From a virus: a stretch of DNA of 43,924 bases. Positions within the stretch are counted from its first letter, which is position 1; every line of letters begins with the position of its first letter. Position numbers and translations under genes: made by a program. Where the stretch lies: positions 1-43,924 of the IMG/VR virus record IMGVR_UViG_3300037296_000150; one strand, written 5' to 3'. Under the pieces are notes generated by a model. It did no database searches. It was not told where the DNA came from and was given only the letters and a program-made list of their open reading frames with translations. Shown piece by piece: positions 1 through 7,910 of the stretch.

Positions 1-55
1 TGGGGCCATGCTCGGCGCATGGTGCCGCGTCCCATGTAGGGGCGCGGGCGATGCG

Positions 56-442
56 TCACGCGGTGGGGTGATCTGCTGCCAGTAGGTTTGCGGTTTCCAG
101 GGCGCGGCGTTGCGCCTCTGCCTCGGTGCGCTTGGCCTGGTGAAAGTCCCGCGCTGCGGCCCATAGTGCGTCGGCTTCTGCGATTGGCAGATATGTCCAG
201 TTGTCGGGCCCTTGCTTCAGTTTCTCGCCTGTGTCCATGTCCACCACGTCGGCGCAACCTTCGCCCCCGCATGTGCCGCAATATGCCGTGTCGTTAATGT
301 CGTCACTGGCTACAAACGCCTGCTTTTCGGCGTCCCAATAGGCTGTTGCGTCCCAATATATCGAGCCTTCATCTTCGCCGCATGTGTCGCAAACGTATTT
401 GATGCGGCGTTCTGTGGCGGTGGCTTCTGCTGCGTTGCTCAT
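56..442 (-). CDS. Hypothetical Cys-rich (zinc-ribbon-like) protein, 128 aa
   Basis: I do not recognise this protein. It has two cysteine pairs, one CxxC near residue 18 and a CxxCxxxC cluster near residues 55-62, an arrangement that could bind zinc. The C-terminal third is Ala/Glu/Arg-rich and probably helical. A CGGAGA Shine-Dalgarno element lies 7-12 nt before the ATG and supports the start. It is the last gene visible in the leftward accessory operon behind ardA, so a small anti-defence or regulatory role is possible, but this rests on position alone. Confidence 0.7.
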   Translation of the reverse strand: MSNAAEATATERRIKYVCDTCGEDEGSIYWDATAYWDAEKQAFVASDDINDTAYCGTCGGEGCADVVDMDTGEKLKQGPDNWTYLPIAEADALWAAARDFHQAKRTEAEAQRRALETANLLAADHPTA

Positions 443-523
443 GTCGTATTCTCCGTATCGCTGGGGTTAGCGTGGGTCTGGTTCACGGTGACACCGCCCA
501 GCGTGGGGCGGTGCTGCGGTGGG

Positions 524-1135
524 TCAGTGGGCGTGGAACACTGCAACGCCTGCGGGAACGTCAACAGTGTGCATGTCCATCGCCAAGTCGCGGGCAAAGG
601 CTTCATAGTCGAAATAGCGGCGCAAAGTTTCGCTCTCAATTCCTGCGATCATTTCGTCGGCCACTGCGTCCGCATAGTCGCGGAACGTATCGAACACGCC
701 GCAATAGTGATCTTCTAAGCGGGTGCGGGCTTCGTCCATGTCATAGGCGTCTGCGATGATCGCGGCCAAGGTGTCGGCGTCGTGGTCGCTCTCGAACTCC
801 TCGAAAAACTCCACATAGTCGGCCACGGCCTGCAATCCGCAGTATTCGCCAAGGCTAGAAGGGATGCCGTCAAAGTCGTGAATAGCAAACTCCTCGGCGC
901 TGGGAACGGTGCCAGTGCCCTTGCAGGTCCGGCAGTCCGTTGCATGGAAGCCTGCCATAACCTTCCCGTCGCCGCTGCAATCGGGGCAAGTCACTGTGAC
1001 GTTAGGGTAGGGGCTGGCGCGCAAGATGCGGTCAACGTGCTCCTGCATCTCGTCCGTGTCGCTGCTGGCGTCGATCCATTCGCCGTGCATGGTGCCGTTG
1101 TTGTAAGATGCGAGGCAGGCAATATAGATTTTCAT
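524..1135 (-). CDS. ardA: Antirestriction protein ArdA with zinc-finger insertion
   Basis: ArdA proteins are acidic DNA mimics that bind and inhibit type I restriction-modification enzymes, protecting incoming DNA. The N-terminus (MKIYIACLASYNNGTMHGEW) is the classic ArdA opening, and the later segments around AIHDFDG and the acidic helices (EEFESDHDAD, AYDMDEA) follow the family. Between the first domain and AIHDFDG, at about residues 49-75, sits a DnaJ-like double motif, CPDCSGDGK and CRTCKGTG, which plain ArdA (about 165-170 aa) lacks; this explains the 203 aa length. The start has an AAGGAAA Shine-Dalgarno element. The gene lies in a leftward operon pointing away from the virion genes. 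Family assignment is firm; the role of the zinc insert is unknown. Confidence 0.93.
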   Translation of the reverse strand: MKIYIACLASYNNGTMHGEWIDASSDTDEMQEHVDRILRASPYPNVTVTCPDCSGDGKVMAGFHATDCRTCKGTGTVPSAEEFAIHDFDGIPSSLGEYCGLQAVADYVEFFEEFESDHDADTLAAIIADAYDMDEARTRLEDHYCGVFDTFRDYADAVADEMIAGIESETLRRYFDYEAFARDLAMDMHTVDVPAGVAVFHAH

Positions 1136-1186
1136 GGTTGTGTTTCCTTAGCTGGGGTGTGGTGCGGGGTTTGGTCCCGCGCTGGA

Positions 1187-1288
1187 TTAGAGGGAAAGGG
1201 CTGCGAATTGCCCAAGGGATGCGCAAACAAGCATGAAACCGGATGCAAGCAAGGCGTGGATGGTCGCCACGATCCAACGGCGGATCAT
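1187..1288 (-). CDS. Small membrane protein, 33 aa
   Basis: A 33-residue reading frame begins with ATGATC overlapping the stop of the gene before it (ATGA), which implies translational coupling. The sequence MIRRWIVATIHALLASGFM and what follows is hydrophobic after an Arg-rich start, consistent with one transmembrane helix with its N-terminus in the cytoplasm. It sits between another tiny membrane protein and ardA. No family is recognised. The coupling and hydrophobic pattern favour a real gene. Confidence 0.5.
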   Translation of the reverse strand: MIRRWIVATIHALLASGFMLVCASLGQFAALSL

Positions 1289-1386
1289 TGGTCGCGCTCC
1301 GCTTTGTCGCGCAGATAGTCCGATACGATCAACGCGACGGGCACTAGTAGCGGGGCCATAAAGGCAAGGGCTGCGATCAGGTCCAT
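1285..1386 (-). CDS. Small membrane protein, 33 aa
   Basis: This 33-residue frame starts two bases after the stop of the preceding gene and overlaps the next one by 4 bp. It has a hydrophobic core (LIAALAFMAPLLVPVALIV) followed by a charged tail (RDKAERDQ), as in a single-pass membrane peptide. No homologue is recognised. Tight packing in the operon is the main support. Confidence 0.5.
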   Translation of the reverse strand: MDLIAALAFMAPLLVPVALIVSDYLRDKAERDQ

Positions 1387-1388
1387 GA

Positions 1389-1610
1389 TCAATACCCCAA
1401 CGCGGCGCGCAGGTCGGAACGGCTGCAAAGGCCCGTGACTGTATCGCGGCGGATCTGCTGCCACCCGTCGGCGTTCCCCTGTGCGTCCATCAATTCGACG
1501 GTGTGCGCGCCGTGCATGATCAGGCCAAGGGTGTCACCGCTGGGGGCCATGCCGCCGTGTGCTGCGTTCTGCGCTGCCACTTGTTCGATGGTAAGCGTGA
1601 AATCTGACAT
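1389..1610 (-). CDS. Hypothetical protein, 73 aa, first gene of accessory operon
   Basis: A small soluble protein beginning MSDFTLTIEQVAAQNAAHGG, not recognised. The frame is open further upstream, but the ATG at 1610 is chosen because a GAAGGAAA Shine-Dalgarno sequence precedes it and the extension would reach back almost to the promoter. Its leader resembles that of ardA (CCCCAGC then AAGGAAAC). It is the promoter-proximal gene of the leftward operon that includes ardA. Confidence 0.65.
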   Translation of the reverse strand: MSDFTLTIEQVAAQNAAHGGMAPSGDTLGLIMHGAHTVELMDAQGNADGWQQIRRDTVTGLCSRSDLRAALGY

Positions 1611-1664
1611 TTGCTTAGTTTCCTTCGCTGGGGTAGTGGGCCGTTTGGTTGCCCTATGAGATGT

Positions 1665-1692
1665 AATATACACCCCTTTACCGCGAAATCAA
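1665..1692 (-). promoter_or_regulatory. Sigma70-like promoter of the ardA operon
   Basis: On the minus strand a TTGATT (-35, 1687-1692) and a TATATT (-10, 1665-1670) are separated by 16 bp. The predicted start lies about 50 bp before the first gene of the operon. The match to the consensus is good, so the operon may be read by the host polymerase from an integrated or freshly injected genome. Confidence 0.6.
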
Positions 1693-1779
1693 CACCTAAA
1701 AAGATAAAAGATGCACTATTATTGCCCCGCCTCGTCCAGTGTTGCGAGCTTCTAGCTAAACAAGGCGCATATCTGTTAA

Positions 1780-2271
1780 ATGCGGGCCATGATGGTGCGC
1801 GATTGGATAAAAGCGGCGCAAGCTGCTGGCTGGGTCGTCAAGTCCGTAAAGGGCCACACGATCACGCTGGGCTGTGCCTGCCACGGCTGCCAGGGCGTCC
1901 GGTCATACCTGCTGGAAAGTCTCGACACCGCCCCGCCGCGCTGCGATCTGCCACACGCCAACGGATACTCCCGCCCCGCCTTCGATCGTTACGAGCTGTT
2001 AGTGGATGATCTACGCCGCAGGCGGATGGATATCGGGCTTGACCAGCTCGACCTAGGCGAAGCCATGGGCGTGCCGGATGGATACGTCAACAAGCTGGAA
2101 AGTTTCGCGCGCACTGCCTCGCCGGTGATGCTGCTGCTGTGGGCGCAATCTCTCGGCCTTGAGCTGACCTCGCGGCCCGTCGCTCTGCCCCCCGCAACCA
2201 TCAAAGCCATTCAGGACCGCCAAGCGCGCCCCTATGACGCCAAACACGCAAGGATGAAACATGACCGATGA
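1780..2271 (+). CDS. HTH (XRE-like) DNA-binding protein, 163 aa
   Basis: The segment from about residue 72 to 130 reads as an XRE/lambda-repressor-like helix-turn-helix: LVDDLRRRRMDIGLDQLDLG, then a recognition-helix region VPDGYVNKLE. The N-terminal 60 residues contain a Cys/His cluster (GCACHGCQG), possibly metal-binding. No good Shine-Dalgarno sequence is visible; in-frame ATGs at 1780, 1789 and 1792 are all possible. It overlaps the small terminase gene by 11 bp and opens the rightward packaging operon, so it may regulate late genes or act in packaging; this is inference. Confidence 0.7.
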   Translation: MRAMMVRDWIKAAQAAGWVVKSVKGHTITLGCACHGCQGVRSYLLESLDTAPPRCDLPHANGYSRPAFDRYELLVDDLRRRRMDIGLDQLDLGEAMGVPDGYVNKLESFARTASPVMLLLWAQSLGLELTSRPVALPPATIKAIQDRQARPYDAKHARMKHDR

Positions 2272-2806
2272 TGTAGAGGGGCAGGACGTAGAGGGCGCAG
2301 CCCTTCCCCCCGCAACGCCACGCGACGACAAGACAGCAAAGCTAGAAGCACCCGTAAGGGACAAGGACGGCAAGTTTCTCCCCACGCTAAGAGGCAAACT
2401 AAGAGAAGCAATACTCCTAATGGGGGAACAAGGCGTCTCTTCAACCTTGGCCGCGCAGCGGGCAGGCGTAAGGATCGACAATCTGAACAAGGCATTAAAG
2501 CGACCATATGTAATAATGGCGCTAAATCAGATGTTTGCAGACGTGAAAGCCAACGCCGCACAACAAGCCTACATACGCAACGTCCGATTAGCTGAAACCT
2601 CGGATAGCGATCACGTCAAAGCAGACCTAAACAAGTGGGTGGCAGGAGTTGACGGCATCGCTGCACTGAAAAGGGTCGAAGGAAAGCACACCGTTTCGCA
2701 CACATTCGGGGGCTTCGAGTATGGCAGCAGGGACAATCCAGACGCCATTGATGCGCAGGTCATTGATGATGGGGCAGACAATCAGTCAGGTGATCACGGT
2801 GAATAG
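2261..2806 (+). CDS. terS: Probable terminase small subunit
   Basis: Small terminases recognise the packaging site and stimulate the large subunit. This 181 aa protein has a disordered, charged N-terminus, a helix-turn-helix-like central part (LREAILLMGEQGVSSTLAAQ ... VRIDNLNKALKRPYV) and a C-terminal helical part (AETSDSDHVKADLNKWVAGV) resembling the tail of phage small terminases with a terminase-type HTH. The acidic C-terminus may contact the large subunit. Position directly upstream of the large terminase is the strongest support. It could be another DNA-binding protein, but no other small-terminase candidate is present. Confidence 0.75.
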   Translation: MTDDVEGQDVEGAALPPATPRDDKTAKLEAPVRDKDGKFLPTLRGKLREAILLMGEQGVSSTLAAQRAGVRIDNLNKALKRPYVIMALNQMFADVKANAAQQAYIRNVRLAETSDSDHVKADLNKWVAGVDGIAALKRVEGKHTVSHTFGGFEYGSRDNPDAIDAQVIDDGADNQSGDHGE

Positions 2807-3159
2807 CTCGTTGGTAATGCACGATAAAAAGGTGAGTGTGATCATGCGCCTTGATAATACTGATGTGAATGATGGGCACAGGGGCATGGGTGGCACCATC
2901 CACACGGCGCGACCCCCCCACCCCCTTCGCGTCCTCGATCACCAGACCCCGGCCCCAAAAATCGCCGCGCCAGCGTGTCCATCCAAGCCCCGCCTCTCTC
3001 GCCCTCCCCAAAACCTAAACATGCAGATTACACCTTTCGGTCTCGCGTATCACGGGGCTGAGACTTTGGGAGAGGTGTATTATTTACCTATTGTGGGGTT
3101 TTGCGTGTGATTGGGGCGGTGTTTGGGATGAAAAAAATTTCGATTAGAGGATTGGGCTG
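2807..3159 (+). other. Gene-free region before terL; C-rich strand-asymmetric tract
   Basis: No convincing gene lies here; short open frames lack Shine-Dalgarno sequences and known features. From about 2920 to 3015 the plus strand is very C-rich with few Gs (runs of 7 and 5 Cs near 2926-2939), then turns G/T-rich before terL. Such a bipartite tract between terS and terL could be part of a cos or pac site or a terL leader. No terminus can be read directly from the sequence. A GAGGA element about 9 nt before 3160 probably serves terL. Confidence 0.4.
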
Positions 3160-5610
3160 ATGGCGGCTAAGGCGTTTTCGTATCGGCCGGACGGCAAGGT
3201 TCTTTCGGATTTCTTTTATTCGCAGGCTACGGTTTCGGTTATACAGGGGCCGGTAGGCTGTTTGAGCGCAGAGACGGAAGTTCTGACGGATAACGGGTGG
3301 CTGGCGATTTCCGATTGGGACGGCCAGCGGATCGGGGTTTGGTCGGACGGTCATTTGTCGATGGAAGATCCAGAGGCGTATATCGACGCGCCGTGCGATC
3401 AGATGTGGCATTTCAAGAATGAGCATGCCCTTTCGATGATGGTTTCGGATGAACACCGGATGCCGCTTTATGATCGGGATGAAAAATTTCGTGTTCGGAT
3501 TGCGGCTGATGTGGCGGCCAAGCCGGGGCGCTATCGGGTGCCAATAAATTTCGACAGGGTAGGGGCGCTGCAGGACGAGGCTCGGTTGCGCCTGCACTGT
3601 GCGATTGCCGCTGATGGGTGCATGCCCAAGCGTGGGGATCAGGTGGTGATCTGCGTTCGGAAGGATCGCAAGAAGGATCGCCTGCGGGTTCTCTTGGCGG
3701 ATGCTGGCGTGACGTGGCAGGAGTTCCCACATTCTACGCGGGATACAGAGCTGACGTTTGCGTTCACGCGGGAAACGTGGATGACAAAACGTCTGGCGAT
3801 CTGGGCGCTATGCACGCCGGGCCTTCGGGTAGTGTTGGACGAGGTTCAGCATTGGGATGGGCTCTACGAGGGGCCGGATCAACGCTTCGACACAACGGAC
3901 AAGGAAGCTGCCGATTTCATTCAGTTCGCAGCACACGCAACCGGCCGGCGCGCGACGATCAGCAAAACCGTTGATCAGCGCAACGCAGCATGGGCACCGA
4001 TGTATGCGGTTCACATTTCGCAGCCTGGTAGCCGGAAAGGCAAAGTGGGCCTTCGGGGCGACAATACCTCGATCGAGCGCGTCAGTGCGCCGGGCGGCCG
4101 CAAGTATTGCTTCACAACGTCGAGTGGGTTCTTTCTGGCCCGTCACAACGGCTGCGTGTTTGTAACTGGCAATTCCGGAACGTCGACGGCTTGCTGTCAC
4201 AGAATGTTTCGTCACGCGATGGAACAGTGGCCTGATGCGTCTGGGGTGCGGCGGACGCGGTGGGTGATTGTTCGGAACACCTATTCGGATTTGAAAGAGA
4301 CAACGCTCAAGACGTGGAAGTATTGGTTTGAGCAGATCGCGCAGGGCAAGTTTGGCGAAGTCAAAATGTCCAACCCTCCGTCGCATGATATTTCGTTTCC
4401 GATGGCGGATGGAACGCGGGTGAACGCTGAATTTGTTTTCTTGGCGCTGGACCAAGAGGACGACGTTCGGAAATTGCTTTCGATGGAAATGACCGGCGTG
4501 TGGTTCAACGAGGCGCAGTTCACGGACAAGGCGATTTTCGATGCTGCACACTCGCGGGCGATGCAGGGGCGGTATCCGCCAAAGCTCGACGGTGGGCCGA
4601 AGTGGAAGGGCGTGCTGTGCGACTTGAACGCGCCGCCTGATGGTCACTGGATCCCCTACATGCGCGGGGATATCCCTATGCCGGATGAATGGGACGACGA
4701 CGAGCGGCAGCAATACATCAAGCCGGAAGGGTGGGAGTTTCTGATCCAGCCCTCGGGGCTTCTTGAGGTGATCGAGGAAAAGCGCGTTGTGGGTTACACG
4801 GAAAACCCCGCGGCGGAAAACACCAACTGGCTGACCGAAAGCTATCAAGAGCTGATCAAGGGCAAGCCTAAGACGTGGATTGATACCTATGTGATGAACC
4901 GCGTGGGCGTTTACCGGAAGGGCCGTCCGGTCTTTGAAAGTTTCCGTCCAGAGGTCCACGTCGCCAAAGACACGCTAGAGTATTACCCGAACCTGCCGCT
5001 TGTCGTGGGGCTCGACTTCGCCCGTAACCCGGCAATGGCTGTGACGCAGATGGTGCGCGGCCAGCTGCGCATCCTATTCGAGTATGGCCTGCAAAACTAT
5101 TCGGCCACCACCTACGCGCCGATGTTCAAACAACAGCTTCTCAAGAAGTTCCCAACGGCATTTTCGACGGAAGGCGCCGGGATACGGTTCTGGGGAGACC
5201 CCTCGGGCGACAACAAGGGCCAAGGCACCGACGACACGCCGTTTAAAATTTTCATGGCGAACGGGATGCCCGTTGCGATGGCCCCCGGAAACAACAGCAT
5301 TTCCATCCGCCTCAACGCCGTGCAAGGCCAGCTCGACAAGATGGTGGCCGGTGCGCCGGGGTTCCTCGTGGATCCATCCTGCCGCACGATCAAAGCAGGC
5401 ATGGGCGGCGGCTACCACTTCGGCCGCATCAAGGGCCAGTCGCGCTACCACGATCAACCCGACAAGGGCGACACCTACGCCGACTATTGCGATGCCGTGC
5501 AATACGCCGCGCTGGGTCACGGTCTGGGCACCGCAGTCCTTACCGCAGGCGGCCTGACGCCAAAGCCGACACGTCTCAAGAAAAAACAGTTTTCGATCAA
5601 GAGAAGGTAA
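3160..5610 (+). CDS. terL: Terminase large subunit, interrupted by an in-frame intein
   Basis: The large terminase is the ATP-driven motor and nuclease that packages DNA into the prohead. The frame encodes 816 aa; removing the intein (residues 34-338) leaves 511 aa, a normal TerL length. The joined extein reads GPVG-SGTST, the P-loop, with Thr where the Walker lysine is expected. Walker B is GVWFNEA with catalytic Glu451. The RNase H-like nuclease has Asp619 (GLDFAR), Asp680 (WGDPSGDN) and Asp775/778 (YADYCDAVQY). It follows terS and the C-rich tract and precedes the connector genes. Splicing must occur for a working ATPase, since the intein splits the nucleotide-binding loop. Confidence 0.95.
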   Translation: MAAKAFSYRPDGKVLSDFFYSQATVSVIQGPVGCLSAETEVLTDNGWLAISDWDGQRIGVWSDGHLSMEDPEAYIDAPCDQMWHFKNEHALSMMVSDEHRMPLYDRDEKFRVRIAADVAAKPGRYRVPINFDRVGALQDEARLRLHCAIAADGCMPKRGDQVVICVRKDRKKDRLRVLLADAGVTWQEFPHSTRDTELTFAFTRETWMTKRLAIWALCTPGLRVVLDEVQHWDGLYEGPDQRFDTTDKEAADFIQFAAHATGRRATISKTVDQRNAAWAPMYAVHISQPGSRKGKVGLRGDNTSIERVSAPGGRKYCFTTSSGFFLARHNGCVFVTGNSGTSTACCHRMFRHAMEQWPDASGVRRTRWVIVRNTYSDLKETTLKTWKYWFEQIAQGKFGEVKMSNPPSHDISFPMADGTRVNAEFVFLALDQEDDVRKLLSMEMTGVWFNEAQFTDKAIFDAAHSRAMQGRYPPKLDGGPKWKGVLCDLNAPPDGHWIPYMRGDIPMPDEWDDDERQQYIKPEGWEFLIQPSGLLEVIEEKRVVGYTENPAAENTNWLTESYQELIKGKPKTWIDTYVMNRVGVYRKGRPVFESFRPEVHVAKDTLEYYPNLPLVVGLDFARNPAMAVTQMVRGQLRILFEYGLQNYSATTYAPMFKQQLLKKFPTAFSTEGAGIRFWGDPSGDNKGQGTDDTPFKIFMANGMPVAMAPGNNSISIRLNAVQGQLDKMVAGAPGFLVDPSCRTIKAGMGGGYHFGRIKGQSRYHDQPDKGDTYADYCDAVQYAALGHGLGTAVLTAGGLTPKPTRLKKKQFSIKRR
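3259..4173 (+). mobile_element. Intein (305 aa) in the TerL P-loop, with LAGLIDADG-like endonuclease region
   Basis: The element begins with Cys (block A: CLSAETEVLTDNGW, residues 34-47). Block B is VSDEH with His99 and Ser96 in the usual Thr position. The middle holds two degenerate LAGLIDADG-type motifs, LHCAIAADG (Asp152) and LDEVQHWDG (Asp233), the second followed by a typical helical segment (KEAADFIQFAAHATG). Blocks F/G read KYCFTTSSGFFLARHNG then VFVTGN, ending in Asn338 with Ser as first extein residue. The penultimate residue is Gly instead of the common His; I recall the VTGN ending from other phage inteins. Both catalytic acids are present, so homing activity is possible but unproven. 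Confidence 0.93.
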
Positions 5611-5807
5611 TGGGTCGAGGGGTTCCCACCCTCTGCGCGCTGGTCCGTGCGCTCTGCCGTGGATTAGCTAGGTCACAACCCCTGCTGATGCCGCGGCGAA
5701 ACTTTGTGAGTGCGCCTCGTGGCCCTAGAACCTAAGCCCCCGGTCAAGCCGGTCTTCGCACATCATGCGAATTTTCGGAACCACGATCGCGCAAATATGG
5801 AGATACC

Positions 5808-6239
5808 GTGATCTACGACTTCGATCAATCCCTGATCTGGCATGTGATCTTCCACCCCGGCCGTCTGTGGGGTGGCAAATATCGCCACGTTTCCCTGGCA
5901 GGATACGCCGATACGACGTGGCTCAATATCGACCTGCACCGCGGCGGCGTGGCCATGTCCCTGATCTACCGCCACGACGAGGTGCATGACTACCTGACGT
6001 TCCTCAACGCGCATTACACGATCGTCAAGTTTGGTCCGGCGCGAGGTAGCCGAATGGGCCAGTTTGGGCGGCCCCTGACGTGCGTGGGCTTCGCAAAGCA
6101 TGTGCTGGGGTTCCGGTCGGGTGCATTGCGCCCTGACGGCCTTCTACGCGATCTGACGAGGGACAGAGACGCGGAGTTGATCAATGAAGTCCAAGATGCC
6201 CAAGGAAACAGCAGAGCAGAAAGCGGTGCGCCTGCGTAG
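5808..6239 (+). CDS. Hypothetical phage protein with TCVGFAKHVLG motif, 143 aa
   Basis: The start is a GTG preceded by GGAG. The C-terminal half contains PLTCVGFAKHVLGF, a Cys-centred motif that recurs in small proteins encoded next to phage terminase or connector genes. It looks like the remains of a cysteine-peptidase-like fold (NlpC/P60 or transglutaminase type), but I cannot identify a full catalytic set, so no function is assigned. The roughly 200 bp between terL and this gene carry no gene I can support; they include a short hairpin (GAGGG/CCCTC near 5617-5633) without a T-run. Confidence 0.7.
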   Translation: MIYDFDQSLIWHVIFHPGRLWGGKYRHVSLAGYADTTWLNIDLHRGGVAMSLIYRHDEVHDYLTFLNAHYTIVKFGPARGSRMGQFGRPLTCVGFAKHVLGFRSGALRPDGLLRDLTRDRDAELINEVQDAQGNSRAESGAPA

Positions 6240-6354
6240 CGAGGCTGATAACCTCAAGGCGACACAATCCCAGCTCACTGACCGCACGGCGATGTTCCGG
6301 CGTATCGCCAGCCCAGCCCTATCGCTGGTTTCCGGCAAGATGAGTGGCCGCTGA
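6184..6354 (+). CDS. Small basic protein upstream of the connector, 56 aa
   Basis: A 56-residue frame (MKSKMPKETAEQKAVRLRSE ...) starts inside the end of the previous gene, behind a GGAG element, and its stop overlaps the connector start as TGATG. It is charged and probably helical in its first half. Small proteins in this slot are common in T7-like and related podoviruses, but their role is unknown. Coupling at both ends supports it. Confidence 0.65.
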   Translation: MKSKMPKETAEQKAVRLRSEADNLKATQSQLTDRTAMFRRIASPALSLVSGKMSGR

Positions 6355-7910
6355 TGGCCGTTGCAAAGGACGAGTTCGCCCGGCGCTTCACTGCCGCTAA
6401 AGCTACACGCCGCCAGAAGATCGACGACGACGGCCGCGAGGTCTACAAGTTCTGCTTCAATGGCCGCGAAAAGGAATGGGACGATACCGGTGGCAAACAC
6501 ACCGACGACGATCCCGACGAGATTTTCACCGATGCGCCGGCCACGATCGCAGAGGAATTTGCGGGCGAGCTATTCTCCACCATGACGCCTGAAAATGCGC
6601 CGTGGGCAGAGTTTGAGGCTGGCAACGCGCAGGACGCGGACAACGCTGACGCCGCAGTCGAACAGATTGGCGATTTCGAGAAGCTGATCAACCGCGCGCT
6701 GCGGGCGTCCAATTACTATTCCGAAGGCCCAACGGCTTTTCAGGATTGCATCATCGGCAATGCCGCGCTGTGGGCTGACCGGCCGACGCTCAATTCCCCG
6801 ATTGTTTTCGAGGCGGTGCCGCTGGCAGAGCTCTATCTGCGCCTTGGCCCGTTCGGCATTGATGATCGCTTCCGCGTGCGCCGCTTCGCCTATTCCGATC
6901 TGCCTGCGCTTTTGCCTGACGCAAATTTCCCCCTCAAAATTCAGGACAAGATCAAGAACAGCTCAAGCGCGATGGCGAAAGTCACCTATGGCTTTTGGCT
7001 GACCTACAAAGATGCTGAAAACCCGATCTGGCGGCAGGAAATTCGTGTCGACGGCGATCCGGTCGGTCTGGACAAGGATCTGGCAGAGGATGGTTCCTGC
7101 CCGTTGCTGGTGGGCCGGTTTAACCCAGAGGCGAACAGCCCTTGGGGGCGTGGCCCTGGCCGCCGTATGCTGCCGACGATGCGGACGCTCGATGCCCTGA
7201 CGATGATGGGGCTCGAAGGCATGGACCGCACGCTAGACCCGGCGATCATCTATCCGCACGACGGTATGCTCGATCTGTCCAACGGGATCGAGAGCGGCAT
7301 GGCTTATCCCGCGATGCCGGGGTTTCAGGACAGTATCCAAAAGCTCGGGCTTGAAGGATCGCTCGACTATGGCTTCTTTGCAGAGGATCGCCTGCAAGAA
7401 CAGCTACGCGATGGTTTCTACCGCGAGACGATGCAGAAGGGCAAAACACCGCCCTCGGCTTCGCAGTTCGTGGGGCAAGAGCAAAAGCAGCTGCGCCGGA
7501 TCGCGCGGCCCGCGGCAAAGCTCTGGAAAGAGCTGGGTGTCGGCCTTCTCAAGCGTGTCGAGTATTTGGAGCGTCAAGAGGGCGGAAGCCTTGTCGGTCA
7601 AAACTTCCCCCTAATCGACAGCGGCACGGTAATGATCCGGCCCATTTCGCCGCTGGAACGTGCCCAGGCGCGCGAAGAAGTTCTGGTCGGCCAATCCCTC
7701 ATGGCAATGGCGAACGAGGCGGTAGGGCCGCAGCAGGCCGCCCTCCTGATCGACGGGCCAAAGACCATGCGCAACGTAAAGACCAAGCTCAAGGATCAGC
7801 TTGTCGAGTTCCGCAGTGAGGAAGCGATGATGCAGATCATGCAGGCGATGCAGCCACAACAGCCGCAGCAGCAGGCTGCCGCGCCGGGAGGTGAGAATGT
7901 CCAGCAATAA
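6354..7910 (+). CDS. Head-tail connector (portal) protein, T7 gp8-like
   Basis: This 518 aa protein matches the size (T7 gp8, 536 aa) and pattern of the podoviral head-to-tail connecting protein, which forms the dodecameric ring through which DNA enters and leaves the capsid. Characteristic stretches are the N-terminal WDDTGGKHTDDDPDEIFTDA region, the central NPEANSPWGRGPGRRMLPTM segment before TLDALTMMGLEG, and the C-terminal helical MQIMQAM with a Gln/Pro tail. It is translationally coupled to the small gene before it and is followed by scaffold and capsid genes, the T7 order. Confidence 0.93.
   Translation: MAVAKDEFARRFTAAKATRRQKIDDDGREVYKFCFNGREKEWDDTGGKHTDDDPDEIFTDAPATIAEEFAGELFSTMTPENAPWAEFEAGNAQDADNADAAVEQIGDFEKLINRALRASNYYSEGPTAFQDCIIGNAALWADRPTLNSPIVFEAVPLAELYLRLGPFGIDDRFRVRRFAYSDLPALLPDANFPLKIQDKIKNSSSAMAKVTYGFWLTYKDAENPIWRQEIRVDGDPVGLDKDLAEDGSCPLLVGRFNPEANSPWGRGPGRRMLPTMRTLDALTMMGLEGMDRTLDPAIIYPHDGMLDLSNGIESGMAYPAMPGFQDSIQKLGLEGSLDYGFFAEDRLQEQLRDGFYRETMQKGKTPPSASQFVGQEQKQLRRIARPAAKLWKELGVGLLKRVEYLERQEGGSLVGQNFPLIDSGTVMIRPISPLERAQAREEVLVGQSLMAMANEAVGPQQAALLIDGPKTMRNVKTKLKDQLVEFRSEEAMMQIMQAMQPQQPQQQAAAPGGENVQQ

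Noticed and set aside
1756-1772. Operator-like site upstream of the HTH gene at 1780
   Set aside because: CTAAACAAGGCGCATAT matches the operator at only 11 of 17 positions and lacks dyad symmetry.
2721-3110. 129-codon plus-strand frame over the end of terS and the gap
   Set aside because: It starts inside terS without a ribosome site, is Pro/Met-rich from the C-rich tract and has no recognisable feature.
3808-4959. 383-codon open frame antisense to terL
   Set aside because: It overlaps the intein and ATPase coding region fully; the sense frame has catalytic motifs throughout.
5765-5989. Alternative frame beginning before the gene at 5808
   Set aside because: It lies in another frame over the gene at 5808, which has the better ribosome site and a conserved-looking motif.
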